Of a stretch of 64,000 bases of DNA, positions 55,375-63,666 are shown one piece after another. The notes beneath the pieces are model-generated. The model searched no databases. It was not told where the DNA came from and was given only the letters and a program-made list of their open reading frames with translations. The stretch spans positions 124,001 through 188,000 of the forward strand of contig NZ_SGNY01000008.1 in assembly GCF_007002745.1 (NCBI RefSeq), in the 5' to 3' direction. The translations under genes and the position numbers were made by a program. Source of the DNA: Martinezella rhizogenes (GTDB lineage Bacteria; Pseudomonadota; Alphaproteobacteria; Rhizobiales; Rhizobiaceae). The stretch's first letter is position 1. The number at the start of each line of letters is the position of its first letter.

Positions 55375-56781
55375 TCAGCGGATCAGGCCCATTTCGGTCG
55401 GCAGCCACAAGGTGATTGCCGGAATGAAGGTGATCAGCAGCAGCGCCACGAACAGCGGCACCAGCCACGGCAGGATGGCGATGGTGGTGCGCTCGACGGA
55501 GAGTTTCGCCACGCGCGAGAGCACGAACAGCACCATGCCGAGCGGCGGATGCAGCAGCCCTATCATCAGGTTGAGCGTGATGATCAGGCCGAAATGCACC
55601 GGGTCGATATTGAATTGCAGCACCAGCGGCAACAGGATCGGCACGAGGATGGTGATCGCCGCGATCGTATCGAGGAAACAGCCGACGAACAGCATCAGGA
55701 GATTGACCAGCACGAGGAAAATCCACTTGCTGTCGGTGATCGTCAGGATCGCCGCCGACAGAAGCTGTGCGGCCTGACTGACGGTCAGCAGCCATGCGAA
55801 GACGGAGGCCGCCGCGACGATGAACAGCACCGAAGCGGTCGTTTCGATGGTGTCGAAGGTCGATTTTGCCAGCGTCTTGAAGGTCATCGTCCGGTAACGG
55901 ACGAGCCCGAGGAACAGCGACCACAGAACAGCGGCAACGGCGGCTTCCGTCGGCGTGAACCAGCCCATGGTCATGCCGCCGATCAGGATGACAGGCGTCA
56001 TCAGCGCCATCACGGCGGAGAAGTCGAAATACCAGTCGCAGGCGAGCAGGATGACCAGCACGATCAGGATCGACAGGTTGAGCGACAGGCCGAATGCCGT
56101 GAGGATATAGATGCCGAGCGGCACCATCATCACCACGAAGACTTCTATCGACGCGCCAAAGATGGTTCTGAGGCTGAACGGCGTGTCGGAGCCCCAGCCC
56201 TTGATATAGGCGAAGACCGCAACCGTGATCATCATCAACAGCGTCATGACGACGCCCGGAACGATACCGGCCATGAACAACGCGCCGATCGAGACATTCG
56301 CCATCATGCCGTAGATGACGAAGGGCAGCGATGGCGGGAAGATCGGTCCGAGCGTCGCGGAGGCGGCGGTAACGCCGACGGCCGCTTCGACCGGATAACC
56401 ATGGTCCTTCATGGCCTTGATTTCGATGGTGCCGATGCCGGCGGCATCGGCAAGTGCGGTGCCGGACATGCCGGAAAAGATCACCGAGCCGATGATGTTG
56501 ACCTGTGCGAGACCACCCTTCATCCAGCCGACCAGTGCGACGGCGAAGGAATAGATGCGTCCGGTCACCCCTGCCGTGTTCATGAGATTGCCGGCAAGGA
56601 TGAAGAAGGGAACGGCCAGAAGCGGGAAGCTTTCCACACCGGCGATCAGGCGCTGCGCCGCGATGATATCAGGCGCGACGTTGTAGAACACGATATAGAG
56701 CAGCGACGCCGAGGCCATGGAAATGGCGACCGGCAGGCCGATTACCATCAGCAGAAGAAATGAGCCGATAAGAAGCAGCAT
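55375..56781 (-). CDS. TRAP transporter large permease (DctM)
   Basis: A 468-residue inner-membrane protein with about twelve membrane segments. Family motifs include LLAVPFFILAGNLMNTAGVTGRI (about 54-76), GMSGTALADAAGIGTIEIKAM (about 99-119), GPIFPPSLPFVIYGMMA and the ending NLMIGLLHPPLGMVLFVLSRVAKLSVERTT. It forms the ion-coupled channel of the hexonate transporter. Starts 4 bp after the DctQ stop. Confidence 0.95.
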   Translation of the reverse strand: MLLLIGSFLLLMVIGLPVAISMASASLLYIVFYNVAPDIIAAQRLIAGVESFPLLAVPFFILAGNLMNTAGVTGRIYSFAVALVGWMKGGLAQVNIIGSVIFSGMSGTALADAAGIGTIEIKAMKDHGYPVEAAVGVTAASATLGPIFPPSLPFVIYGMMANVSIGALFMAGIVPGVVMTLLMMITVAVFAYIKGWGSDTPFSLRTIFGASIEVFVVMMVPLGIYILTAFGLSLNLSILIVLVILLACDWYFDFSAVMALMTPVILIGGMTMGWFTPTEAAVAAVLWSLFLGLVRYRTMTFKTLAKSTFDTIETTASVLFIVAAASVFAWLLTVSQAAQLLSAAILTITDSKWIFLVLVNLLMLFVGCFLDTIAAITILVPILLPLVLQFNIDPVHFGLIITLNLMIGLLHPPLGMVLFVLSRVAKLSVERTTIAILPWLVPLFVALLLITFIPAITLWLPTEMGLIR

Positions 56782-56785
56782 CTGA

Positions 56786-57358
56786 TCAATCCCCCGCGCT
56801 CTGGAATTCTTCGGGCCGTTCCAGAACGGAATAGCCGCGCTGCATATTGGCGATGAACACCTGCACGGACCGGAAGAACATCAAGACAAATGCCGCCAGA
56901 ACCGTGTAGAAAACGATGTTGCGCGGCAGCGCCACGGTGACCATCTCCTCATCCGCGACAATTTCCAGATAACGCCACATCAGCCAGGATGTGTAGGCGA
57001 AGAACAGGATGCGCAGCACATCGACGAGGATCGACATGGCGCGGGCCACCTGCGGTGGCACGTAGTGATAAAGCACATCCACCTGAATGTGGCGCGACAT
57101 GCGCACGCACATGACCGACCCCAAAAACACGACGCCGATCAGGCAGTTGACGGCGATTTCTTCCGTCCAGGCGTAACTGTTGTTGAGCACGTAGCGGGTG
57201 AAGAACTGAAGGAACACGCAGCCCGTCATCAGCCAGAAAAGGCCGAGCGTGACCCAGTCCTCGAATGAATAGACCTTGAGATCGACCTCGGGCGGCGCCT
57301 CATCGAACGTATGGGCGAGTTCCTCAGGCGTGACCTGAGTATGGATTTCCTGCGACAT
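56786..57358 (-). CDS. TRAP transporter small permease (DctQ)
   Basis: A 190-residue membrane protein with four hydrophobic segments. An N-terminal acidic stretch (THTFDEAPPEVDL-like) precedes segment 1. The family pattern FFTRYVLNNSYAWTEEIAVNCLIGVVFLGSVMCVRMSRHIQVDVL (about 68-112) is clear. It partners the separate DctM, unlike the fused DctQM at 46434. Confidence 0.94.
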   Translation of the reverse strand: MSQEIHTQVTPEELAHTFDEAPPEVDLKVYSFEDWVTLGLFWLMTGCVFLQFFTRYVLNNSYAWTEEIAVNCLIGVVFLGSVMCVRMSRHIQVDVLYHYVPPQVARAMSILVDVLRILFFAYTSWLMWRYLEIVADEEMVTVALPRNIVFYTVLAAFVLMFFRSVQVFIANMQRGYSVLERPEEFQSAGD

Positions 57359-57418
57359 TGAGATATCCCGTCTGGAGAGAAAGGGCGGTGCGGCAAAGAA
57401 GCCGCACCGGATCTTGGC

Positions 57419-58393
57419 TCACTTGACGGCGCGAATGGCTTCCCAGTCGGCCTTGTCGTAACCGAAGTCCTCGAACTTCACTTTTTCGATGACGTTCTTT
57501 TCGAAGTCGGCCTTGTCGACTTCGGCAACGGTCAGGCCGCGCTTCTTGAAGTCTTCGACGAGGCTTTTCTCGCGTTCATCGATGGTCTTGGTGGTCCGCT
57601 CGGCGGCTTCCTGCATGACTTCGGTGAAGATTTTCTTGTCGTCATCCGAGAGCTGCGACCACAGGTTCTTCGAGATCACCGTGTTGAGGTGGTCAACGAT
57701 GTGGCCGGTCAGGACGATGTTCTTCTGCACTTCGAAGAACTTCTTCGCCTCAATGGTGGTCAGCGGATTTTCCTGCGCATCGACGGTGCCGTTCTGCAGC
57801 GCCAGATACACTTCCGCAAAGGCAATCGGCGTGGTGTTGGCGCCGCAGGCGCGCGGCATGGCCAGATAGGCCGGAACGTCGGGAACGCGCATCTTCAGGC
57901 CCGCCATGTCGGCGCACGCGGCAATCGGCTTGTTGGATGTGGTGTGGCGCGTGCCGTAATAGCTGACGGCGGCGATGTGGTTGCCGGTCTTGTCTTCATA
58001 ACCCTTGGCGAGGCGCTTGAAGATATCGCTCTTGGTATAGGCGATCAAATGGCTCGGATCGCGGAAGATGTAAGGGAAATAGGTGACGCCGATCGGCTTG
58101 AAATCACGTGCGGCAAAGCTCGAACCTGAAATGATGATGTCAACGGTGCCGATCTTCAGGCCCTGGTTGATATCGGCTTCCTTGCCAAGCTGCGAGGCGG
58201 GGAAAACATCCACCTTGTAACGGCCATCGGTACGCTTGGCGATCTCTTCCGCCGCCCAGACCGAATCGGTGTGGAACGGTTCGGAGGTCTCGTAGACATG
58301 CGCCCATTTCAGTGTGGTCTGCGCCTGCGCCGCCAGGGCGGAAAGCAGGATGGCGGCTGTTGCGCCCATCAAAGTCGACAATCTGATTTTCAT
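57419..58393 (-). CDS. TRAP transporter substrate-binding protein (DctP), sugar-acid type
   Basis: A 324-residue periplasmic protein with a Sec signal peptide ending near residue 24 (LAAQA/QTT). The DctP fold is shown by PASQLGKEADINQGLKIGTVDIIISG, the carboxylate-clamping arginine in GLKMRVPDVPAYLAM (about 165-179) and PIAFAEVYLALQNGTVDAQENPL. The clade is that of sugar-acid binders. With UxuA and the dehydrogenase in the same operon, a hexonate such as D-mannonate, L-gulonate or L-idonate is the likely ligand. Confidence 0.93.
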   Translation of the reverse strand: MKIRLSTLMGATAAILLSALAAQAQTTLKWAHVYETSEPFHTDSVWAAEEIAKRTDGRYKVDVFPASQLGKEADINQGLKIGTVDIIISGSSFAARDFKPIGVTYFPYIFRDPSHLIAYTKSDIFKRLAKGYEDKTGNHIAAVSYYGTRHTTSNKPIAACADMAGLKMRVPDVPAYLAMPRACGANTTPIAFAEVYLALQNGTVDAQENPLTTIEAKKFFEVQKNIVLTGHIVDHLNTVISKNLWSQLSDDDKKIFTEVMQEAAERTTKTIDEREKSLVEDFKKRGLTVAEVDKADFEKNVIEKVKFEDFGYDKADWEAIRAVK

Positions 58394-58456
58394 TCTTAAC
58401 TCCTCCCGAATTAAAGCCAGATGTGCTGTTTTTTCCGTTGCCGGTTGCGGCGACGG

Positions 58457-59173
58457 TCACTCTTCCCCGATCGTTTCCTCCCCGAAACTCTCGGAAAATC
58501 TCTTCTGCGACAGCGTCAGATGCTGCCGCATCGCCTCGCGGGCACCTTCCGGATCGTTCGCGGCAATGGCGTCGCGGATTGCGCGGTGCTCCTGCACGGC
58601 GAGGTTCCATGTGTGCGGTCCCTCGAAATAGCTGGCGAGCTTTTCGAAAAAGGGTGACAGGCTGCGCTCGTCATAGATCAGGCCGGTAAAGCGATTGAGC
58701 GCCGAATTGCCGATGATATCGGCAATCGCGGTGTGGAAGGCCCGGTCGAAATTGAGCGCCTGTGGTGAGCTGTCGAGCGCGCCGGCCATGCGTTCGATGA
58801 TATCATCGAGCTTGGCGATGCACTCCGGTGTGGCAAGCCGTGCGGCCTCTTCCGCAATCGCACTTTCGATGATGCAGCGCGCCTGCAGGATTTCGAATGG
58901 CCCATGCGCATCCGGCATTGGCGGCTTTTGCGCGTCCGGTTTGCGCGATGCGTTTACATAAACGCCCGAACCCATGCGGATGTGGATATGACCTTCCACT
59001 TCCAGAACGATCAGCGCCTCCCGCACTGTCGGGCGGGATACGCCGAAGCGTTCGGCAAGGTCGCGTTCCGCCGGCAGGCGCTGACCATCCGTCAGTTCCC
59101 CGCTCTCGATGAGCAAGCGTATTTGTTCCGCGACCAGCCGGTAAAGGCGGCGCGGCTCCAGAGCCACAAACAT
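58457..59173 (-). CDS. GntR-family (FadR/FCD) regulator of the hexonate operon
   Basis: A 238-residue regulator. The GntR winged helix covers about 8-72 (LVAEQIRLLIESGELTDGQRLPAERDLAERFGVSRPTVREALIVLEVEG). The all-helical FCD effector domain covers about 95-225, with metal/ligand residues in DRAFHTAIADIIGN and EHRAIRDAIAANDPEGA. It resembles UxuR/ExuR-type repressors. The ATG at 59173 follows GGGAGGA; a much longer frame to 59773 is antisense to the Ada-like gene. It is first in the operon, 63 bp before dctP, and probably autoregulates through the palindrome at 59215. Confidence 0.93.
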   Translation of the reverse strand: MFVALEPRRLYRLVAEQIRLLIESGELTDGQRLPAERDLAERFGVSRPTVREALIVLEVEGHIHIRMGSGVYVNASRKPDAQKPPMPDAHGPFEILQARCIIESAIAEEAARLATPECIAKLDDIIERMAGALDSSPQALNFDRAFHTAIADIIGNSALNRFTGLIYDERSLSPFFEKLASYFEGPHTWNLAVQEHRAIRDAIAANDPEGAREAMRQHLTLSQKRFSESFGEETIGEE

Positions 59174-59214
59174 GATATCCTCCCAGCGCGAAAGTCTCCC
59201 CCCTTCGCGCAAGC

Positions 59215-59231
59215 GGTAAGATTGTCTTACC
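59215..59231. promoter_or_regulatory. FadR-type operator upstream of the hexonate operon
   Basis: GGTAAGA-TTG-TCTTACC is a perfect 17-bp palindrome 41 bp before the GntR start. Bases 59222-59232 match the FadR-subfamily consensus TNGTNNNACNA exactly. Confidence 0.8.
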
Positions 59232-59380
59232 AATTTTATTAGGGAACATTTATGCGGTGCTGTCAATCGGACCGTGAGTGGAAAAATTACGTTGCTCCAG
59301 ATCGAAGAATGTTGGACGCAAGAAACGGGTGGAGACGAACGCGCTTTAGTGGTTTTCTGTGAGGCGTTAGGAGAAATGCA

Positions 59381-60253
59381 ATGAACGCCAACATCATGCT
59401 GAATGAAGACATCACCCCCATCGGCACCGATTACGAGACGGTACGCGGGGTTATCGAGCTTTTGACGCTGGATTATCGCGAGCAGCCCTCCCTCGAAGCC
59501 ATTGCTGCAAGGCTCGGCCAGTCGCCGACGCAATTGCAGAAGACCTTTACCCGCTGGGCCGGTCTGTCGCCCAAGGCATTCCTGCAGGCCGTGACGCTCG
59601 ATCATGCCAAGAGGTTGCTGCGCGAGGAAGATCTGCCGCTGCTCGAAACCTCGATCGAGGTTGGCATGTCGGGGCCAGGCCGCCTGCACGATCTGTTCGT
59701 CACCCATGAGGCCATGTCGCCCGGCGAATGGAAGGCCAAGGGCGGCGGGCTGACGATCCGCTACGGTTTCCACGCCTCGCCCTTCGGTCTTGCATTGGTC
59801 ATGGTGACGGATCGCGGCCTTGCCGGCTGCGCATTTGCCGATCCGGGCGAAGAAAGGGCCTGCTTCGAGGATATGGCCGGCCGCTGGCCGAATGCCGATT
59901 ATGTCGAAGATCGTGAGGCGACCGCATCTTACGCCGCCCGCATTTTCGAGCCGTCTTTATGGCAGTCGGACAGGCCGCTGCGTGTCGTTCTGCTCGGCAC
60001 GGATTTTCAGGTGCGGGTGTGGGAAAGCCTGCTGAAAATCCCGATGGGCCGCGCCGTCACCTATTCCCACATCGCCTGTGATATCGGCCAACCCACAGCA
60101 TCACGCGCCGTGGGTGCCGCGGTCGGCGCCAACCCGGTCTCCTTCGTTGTCCCCTGCCACCGTGCCGTCGGCAAAAGCGGGGCGCTGACGGGTTATCACT
60201 GGGGGCTGACCCGCAAGCGGGCGATGCTTGGTTGGGAGACGGGTAAGGTGTGA
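59381..60253 (+). CDS. Ada-like bifunctional AraC-type regulator / methylated-DNA cysteine methyltransferase
   Basis: A 290-residue protein lacking the Zn-binding methylphosphotriester domain of E. coli Ada. An AraC-type HTH covers about 20-115 (SLEAIAARLGQSPTQLQKTFTRWAGLSPKAFLQAVTLDHAKRLL). A ribonuclease-H-like linker follows. The MGMT domain covers about 205-287, with active Cys259 in VPCHRAVGKSG and the DNA-contact region GRAVTYSHIACDIGQPTASRAVGAAVGANP. It repairs O6-methylguanine by transfer to the cysteine and may sense alkylation at this domain. It is divergent from the hexonate operon and stands alone. Confidence 0.93.
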   Translation: MNANIMLNEDITPIGTDYETVRGVIELLTLDYREQPSLEAIAARLGQSPTQLQKTFTRWAGLSPKAFLQAVTLDHAKRLLREEDLPLLETSIEVGMSGPGRLHDLFVTHEAMSPGEWKAKGGGLTIRYGFHASPFGLALVMVTDRGLAGCAFADPGEERACFEDMAGRWPNADYVEDREATASYAARIFEPSLWQSDRPLRVVLLGTDFQVRVWESLLKIPMGRAVTYSHIACDIGQPTASRAVGAAVGANPVSFVVPCHRAVGKSGALTGYHWGLTRKRAMLGWETGKV

Positions 60254-60333
60254 GAGAGACCTGGATTGTCTTTATTACGCCCGGCCTGATCCCTTTGGTC
60301 CTGGTTTATATTGATAGGGTTTTTCATGCGCGA

Positions 60334-60407
60334 CGTCATCCTCGGGCTTGACCCGAGGACCCATGCCCACCGCTTGTAGATCCTCGCCTCAAGGGCGAGG
60401 ATGACGG
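60334..60407. repeat. REP-like palindromic element
   Basis: CGTCATCCTCGGGCTTGACC (60334 on) and an arm ending GCGAGGATGACGG (60407) face each other, each with its own small hairpin (CTCGGG/CCCGAG; ATCCTCGCC/GGCGAGGAT). Same general format as 35194-35307. Lies between the convergent Ada-like and SorC-family genes. Confidence 0.75.
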
Positions 60408-60485
60408 TGGAGGGACGAGGCTGGCGTTGGGGGTGGCGAGAGTGTCCCGCGAATGGCCTGCCGCCCGTAAATGACCTGATGTAGC

Positions 60486-61472
60486 CTAAACCAGTTCCAT
60501 CAACGCCCGCGCCGCCGCCTCATCCGTGATCAGCGTATTGCAGCCAGTGCGTTTGATGGTGGCGCGGATGGCTATGGCGCGGTGGGCGCCGCCGGAGGCG
60601 AGAACGATGTGTTTGGCCTTGCGCAGCGTATCGAGATCGATCGCCATGGCGCGCTCGTTGATCGGGTGGTCGACGGAGCGACCTTCCGCATCGATGAAGT
60701 TAAACATCGTATCGCAGACGCAGCCGGCATCGATGAGCTCGCGCAGCGTCTCCTTCGAAATGAAACCTTCCGACAGCGATGTGGAATGCGGGCCGATATC
60801 GCCGCAGGAGACAATGGCAAGGTCCAGCGTCTCGGCCAGATCGTAAAGTGTGGCGAGCCCGCATTTTTCGATCAACGCCCGTTTGGTCTCGACGGAATCC
60901 ACCAGCAGCGGTGCCAGAAACATGTAACATTCCGCCCCAAGCGCGCTTGCCAGTCGCCAGGTGTAGTCGAGCGGGTTGGTCTGGTGCACGGCGACGATAC
61001 CGCCGAGCAGCGAGACGACCTTGCAGTTTTCCCGTCGCGGCGGGCGGAAGCTGGAAAGCGAGGCGGTCATGGTGCGGCCCCAGCCGACACCGATGGTGGC
61101 GCCGTTCGGCACCACCTCGGAGAGGAATTGCCCAAGCGCCAGACCGACCGCCTTGGCGGTGCTCTCGGCGCTTGCCTTCTCGGGACAGGGGATGATGACG
61201 GCCTCATCCAGCCCGTAGGCCGCTTCCAGCTGGCCGGCCAGCGCCACGAAATCCTCGATGCCCTCATTGATCCAGATCTGCACTTCCGAGCGTTTCATCG
61301 CCTCGTCGAGCAGGCGGATGACGGTGGAGCGGCTGATCCCCAGTTTTTCGGCGACGTCTTTCTGCGTCATGCCCTGGTTATAATAGAGCCATGCGGCGCG
61401 CAGCCTCAGCGAAGCCGCTTCCGAATAGGCCGTATGGGTTTCTCTTCTCAGTTTCGCCACGGTTTCCGCCAT
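60486..61472 (-). CDS. SorC/DeoR-family sugar-binding transcriptional regulator
   Basis: A 328-residue SorC-family regulator. The N-terminal HTH covers about 15-65 (LRLRAAWLYYNQGMTQKDVAEKLGISRSTVIRLLDEAMKRSEVQIWI). A sugar-phosphate isomerase-like effector domain covers about 75-325 (GATIGVGWGRTMTASLSSF, CKVVSLLGGIVAV, LAIVSCGDIGPHS, HIVLASGGAHRAIAIRATI). The ATG at 61472 begins MAETVAKLRRETHTAYSEAASL as in homologues; the ORF extends to 61661 without support. It is divergent from transaldolase. A polyol or pentose phosphate is a plausible effector, but that is inference. Confidence 0.91.
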   Translation of the reverse strand: MAETVAKLRRETHTAYSEAASLRLRAAWLYYNQGMTQKDVAEKLGISRSTVIRLLDEAMKRSEVQIWINEGIEDFVALAGQLEAAYGLDEAVIIPCPEKASAESTAKAVGLALGQFLSEVVPNGATIGVGWGRTMTASLSSFRPPRRENCKVVSLLGGIVAVHQTNPLDYTWRLASALGAECYMFLAPLLVDSVETKRALIEKCGLATLYDLAETLDLAIVSCGDIGPHSTSLSEGFISKETLRELIDAGCVCDTMFNFIDAEGRSVDHPINERAMAIDLDTLRKAKHIVLASGGAHRAIAIRATIKRTGCNTLITDEAAARALMELV

Positions 61473-61516
61473 TCTCTTTATGGTACGGAGTATCGCAGGC
61501 GTGAAACTTATGTCAA

Positions 61517-61529
61517 TTGCGATGCGCAA
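61517..61529. promoter_or_regulatory. Putative SorC-type operator
   Basis: The perfect palindrome TTGCG-ATG-CGCAA lies in the 194-bp divergent region, 44 bp before the SorC-family start and 137 bp before transaldolase. Assignment to this regulator is inferred from position. Confidence 0.45.
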
Positions 61530-61666
61530 ATGTCTTGACTTTCGACCATGCCGCTTGCGATAGTCGGAGCCGGACAAACCGCGATTTCGGCCTTGGGCGC
61601 ACCCATGGTGCGGGAACGAAAAGACGGGTGAGCAAGTTTTCAAGAGATCATGAAGGATCATTCGAT

Positions 61667-62632
61667 ATGACGTCCAAACTCGAACAACTTCGCGCCATCA
61701 CCACGGTTGTTGCCGACACCGGCGATATCGAGGCGGTTGCGCGCCTGAAGCCGGTGGATTGCACCACCAACCCCACCATCGTTCTGAAGGCACTCGGCAC
61801 GCCGGCCTTTGCGGATGCGGTGAAGGAAGCCGTCGCATGGGGCAAGACGCAGGGCGGCCAGTCCGACGCCGTTGTTGCCGCCGTTGCAGACCGTCTTGCC
61901 ATTTCCGTTGGCGCCGCGCTTGCGGGTCTCGTTCCCGGCCGCGTGTCCACCGAAGTGGATGCCGACCTCTCTTTCGATACGCAGGCTTCCATTGCCAAGG
62001 CGCACCAGATCATCGCGGCCTATAAGGAGCGCGGCATCGAGCGTGAGCGCATCCTCATCAAGCTTGCCTCCACCTGGGAAGGCATCAAGGCAGCCGAGGT
62101 TCTCCAGTCCGAAGGCATCGATTGCAACCTGACGCTGCTGTTCTCGCAGGCTCAGGCAATTGCCTGCGCCGAAGCCGAGGTCTTCCTCATTTCGCCCTTC
62201 GTCGGCCGTATCCTCGACTGGTACAAGAAGTCGACCGGTGAGAACTACACCGCCGAGACCGATCCGGGCGTTGTTTCGGTGCGCAGCATCTACAACTACT
62301 ACAAGGCCAATGGCATCAGCACCGTCGTCATGGGCGCGTCGTTCCGCAACGTCGGCGAAATCGAAGCGCTTGCCGGTTGCGATCGCCTGACGATCAGCCC
62401 GGCGCTCCTGGAAGAGCTGGACAAGGACAGCGGCAAGCTGGAGCGCAAGCTCTCGCCGGACAATGCCAAGCCAGAGCCGCTGAAGTCGCTCGATGAAAAG
62501 GCATTCCGCTGGGCAATGAACGAAGACGCAATGGCAACCGAGAAGCTCTCGGAAGGCATCCGCCTGTTCGCCAAGGATCTGGTGACGCTGCGCGAAATGG
62601 TCCGCAAGGAACTGACGCTGGCTGCGGCCTGA
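61667..62632 (+). CDS. tal: Transaldolase (TalB type)
   Basis: A 321-residue TIM-barrel enzyme of the pentose phosphate pathway that moves a dihydroxyacetone unit between sedoheptulose-7-P and glyceraldehyde-3-P. The Schiff-base Lys132 lies in [13 protein letters not shown], at the same position as in E. coli TalB. The signature [15 protein letters not shown] (about 28-42) and [14 protein letters not shown] are intact. The ATG at 61667 matches homologues; the frame opens earlier at 61517 without coding character. A strong terminator follows. Confidence 0.96.
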   Translation: MTSKLEQLRAITTVVADTGDIEAVARLKPVDCTTNPTIVLKALGTPAFADAVKEAVAWGKTQGGQSDAVVAAVADRLAISVGAALAGLVPGRVSTEVDADLSFDTQASIAKAHQIIAAYKERGIERERILIKLASTWEGIKAAEVLQSEGIDCNLTLLFSQAQAIACAEAEVFLISPFVGRILDWYKKSTGENYTAETDPGVVSVRSIYNYYKANGISTVVMGASFRNVGEIEALAGCDRLTISPALLEELDKDSGKLERKLSPDNAKPEPLKSLDEKAFRWAMNEDAMATEKLSEGIRLFAKDLVTLREMVRKELTLAAA

Positions 62633-62639
62633 TAAAAAA

Positions 62640-62664
62640 AAGGGGAACAATCCACGTTCCCCTT
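62640..62664 (-). terminator. Intrinsic terminator of the IclR gene at 62739
   Basis: A perfect 9-bp stem AAGGGGAAC/GTTCCCCTT with a 7-base loop. On the minus strand it is followed by a run of seven T (complement of the A run at 62634-62640). Confidence 0.82.
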
Positions 62665-62695
62665 GCGTTTACACAGCATAAATCTCCAGTCACTC

Positions 62696-62731
62696 AAAAC
62701 GCGATCGGGCCCCTGCCGGTCGCGTTTTTTT
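62696..62731 (+). terminator. Intrinsic terminator of transaldolase
   Basis: A 9-bp stem AAAACGCGA/TCGCGTTTT with a 15-base GC-rich loop is followed on the plus strand by TTTTTTTG-type T-run. With the minus-strand hairpin at 62640 it forms a convergent terminator pair. Confidence 0.85.
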
Positions 62732-62738
62732 GTTCGCC

Positions 62739-63512
62739 TTAGTCGGTTCCTTTTCCAGTCGCCACCTCGGAAATGCGCTTTGCCGCATCGCGGATCAGCC
62801 CTTCGCAAGCCTCACGCGTGGGCGCCTTGCCACCAAGCGGCGTGATATAGGGGCAGGTGATGACGGCAAGCGCCGTGCCGTCCAACGTCAGCACGGGGGC
62901 GGAAATATTGCGCACGCCGGCGGTCTGCAGGCTGTCCATGGATTCGAAACCGTTGCTGCGCACCTGCCGTAACCGCTCCGTGAGATCGGGGGGCACGGTC
63001 TCGCCACTGCCGCGCACCTGTTCGGTGATCATGATCTCGCGCTGCGCTTCGGTCTGGAAGGCGAGCAGCACATGGCCGGAGCCGGTGTGGAACAGGCTCA
63101 TCTGCGCGCCCACCCGCATGGACATGGCCCAATAGGTGGAGGATTCCTGCTGGGCGATGACGACCACGCTGCCGCGGTCATAAACGGCCAGATGGCAGGC
63201 CTGTTCGGCGCTGGCGGAAAAATCACGCATCACCGGCGCAGCGAACGAGACGAGCCGGCGGATTGGCGCGTGGAAATGCGCCAGCCCGAACATTTTCAGC
63301 GTCAGCGAAAAACGGTCGCCCTCAAGCCGCTGCACGTAACCCCGGCGCACCAGCCGGTCCAGCATGCGGTAAAGCTCGTTCGGGCTCTTGCCGACAGCCT
63401 TGGCGATCTCGATCTGCGTCAGCCCGCCATCGGTGCGGGCCAGAAGCTCGAGAATGTCCAGGCCCTTGTCGAGGGCGGGGGCGCGGTATCTTTCGCTGTC
63501 GTCTTCTGTCAT
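62739..63512 (-). CDS. IclR-family transcriptional regulator
   Basis: A 257-residue regulator. The N-terminal helix-turn-helix covers about 10-75 (APALDKGLDILELLARTDGGLTQIEIAKAVGKSPNELYRMLDRLVRRGYV). The effector domain covers about 90-245, with CHLAVYDRGSVVVIAQQES and the C-terminal ISAPVLTLDGTALAVITCPYI. The ATG at 63512 follows GAGG and fits homologues. An in-frame ATG at 63563 has no ribosome-binding site. It is divergent from the short-chain dehydrogenase, which it probably controls. Confidence 0.91.
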   Translation of the reverse strand: MTEDDSERYRAPALDKGLDILELLARTDGGLTQIEIAKAVGKSPNELYRMLDRLVRRGYVQRLEGDRFSLTLKMFGLAHFHAPIRRLVSFAAPVMRDFSASAEQACHLAVYDRGSVVVIAQQESSTYWAMSMRVGAQMSLFHTGSGHVLLAFQTEAQREIMITEQVRGSGETVPPDLTERLRQVRSNGFESMDSLQTAGVRNISAPVLTLDGTALAVITCPYITPLGGKAPTREACEGLIRDAAKRISEVATGKGTD

Positions 63513-63666
63513 CTGGCCTCGATGCGTTTTGCGCGGTTGCGGCGCAAGTTTGCTTGACGCCATATGAATACCGCGTTTACATATGAATTGTCGATCCATA
63601 TTTGAGATCACTGAAATTCAGCGGCCTGAACCCGGTGGGCGGGCGCGCTATAGCGGGAGGCTATTC

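Noticed and set aside
55330..56763. 477-codon plus-strand frame opposite dctM
   Set aside because: Extremely rich in Asp, Arg, Gln and His, as expected for the antisense of a hydrophobic membrane protein.
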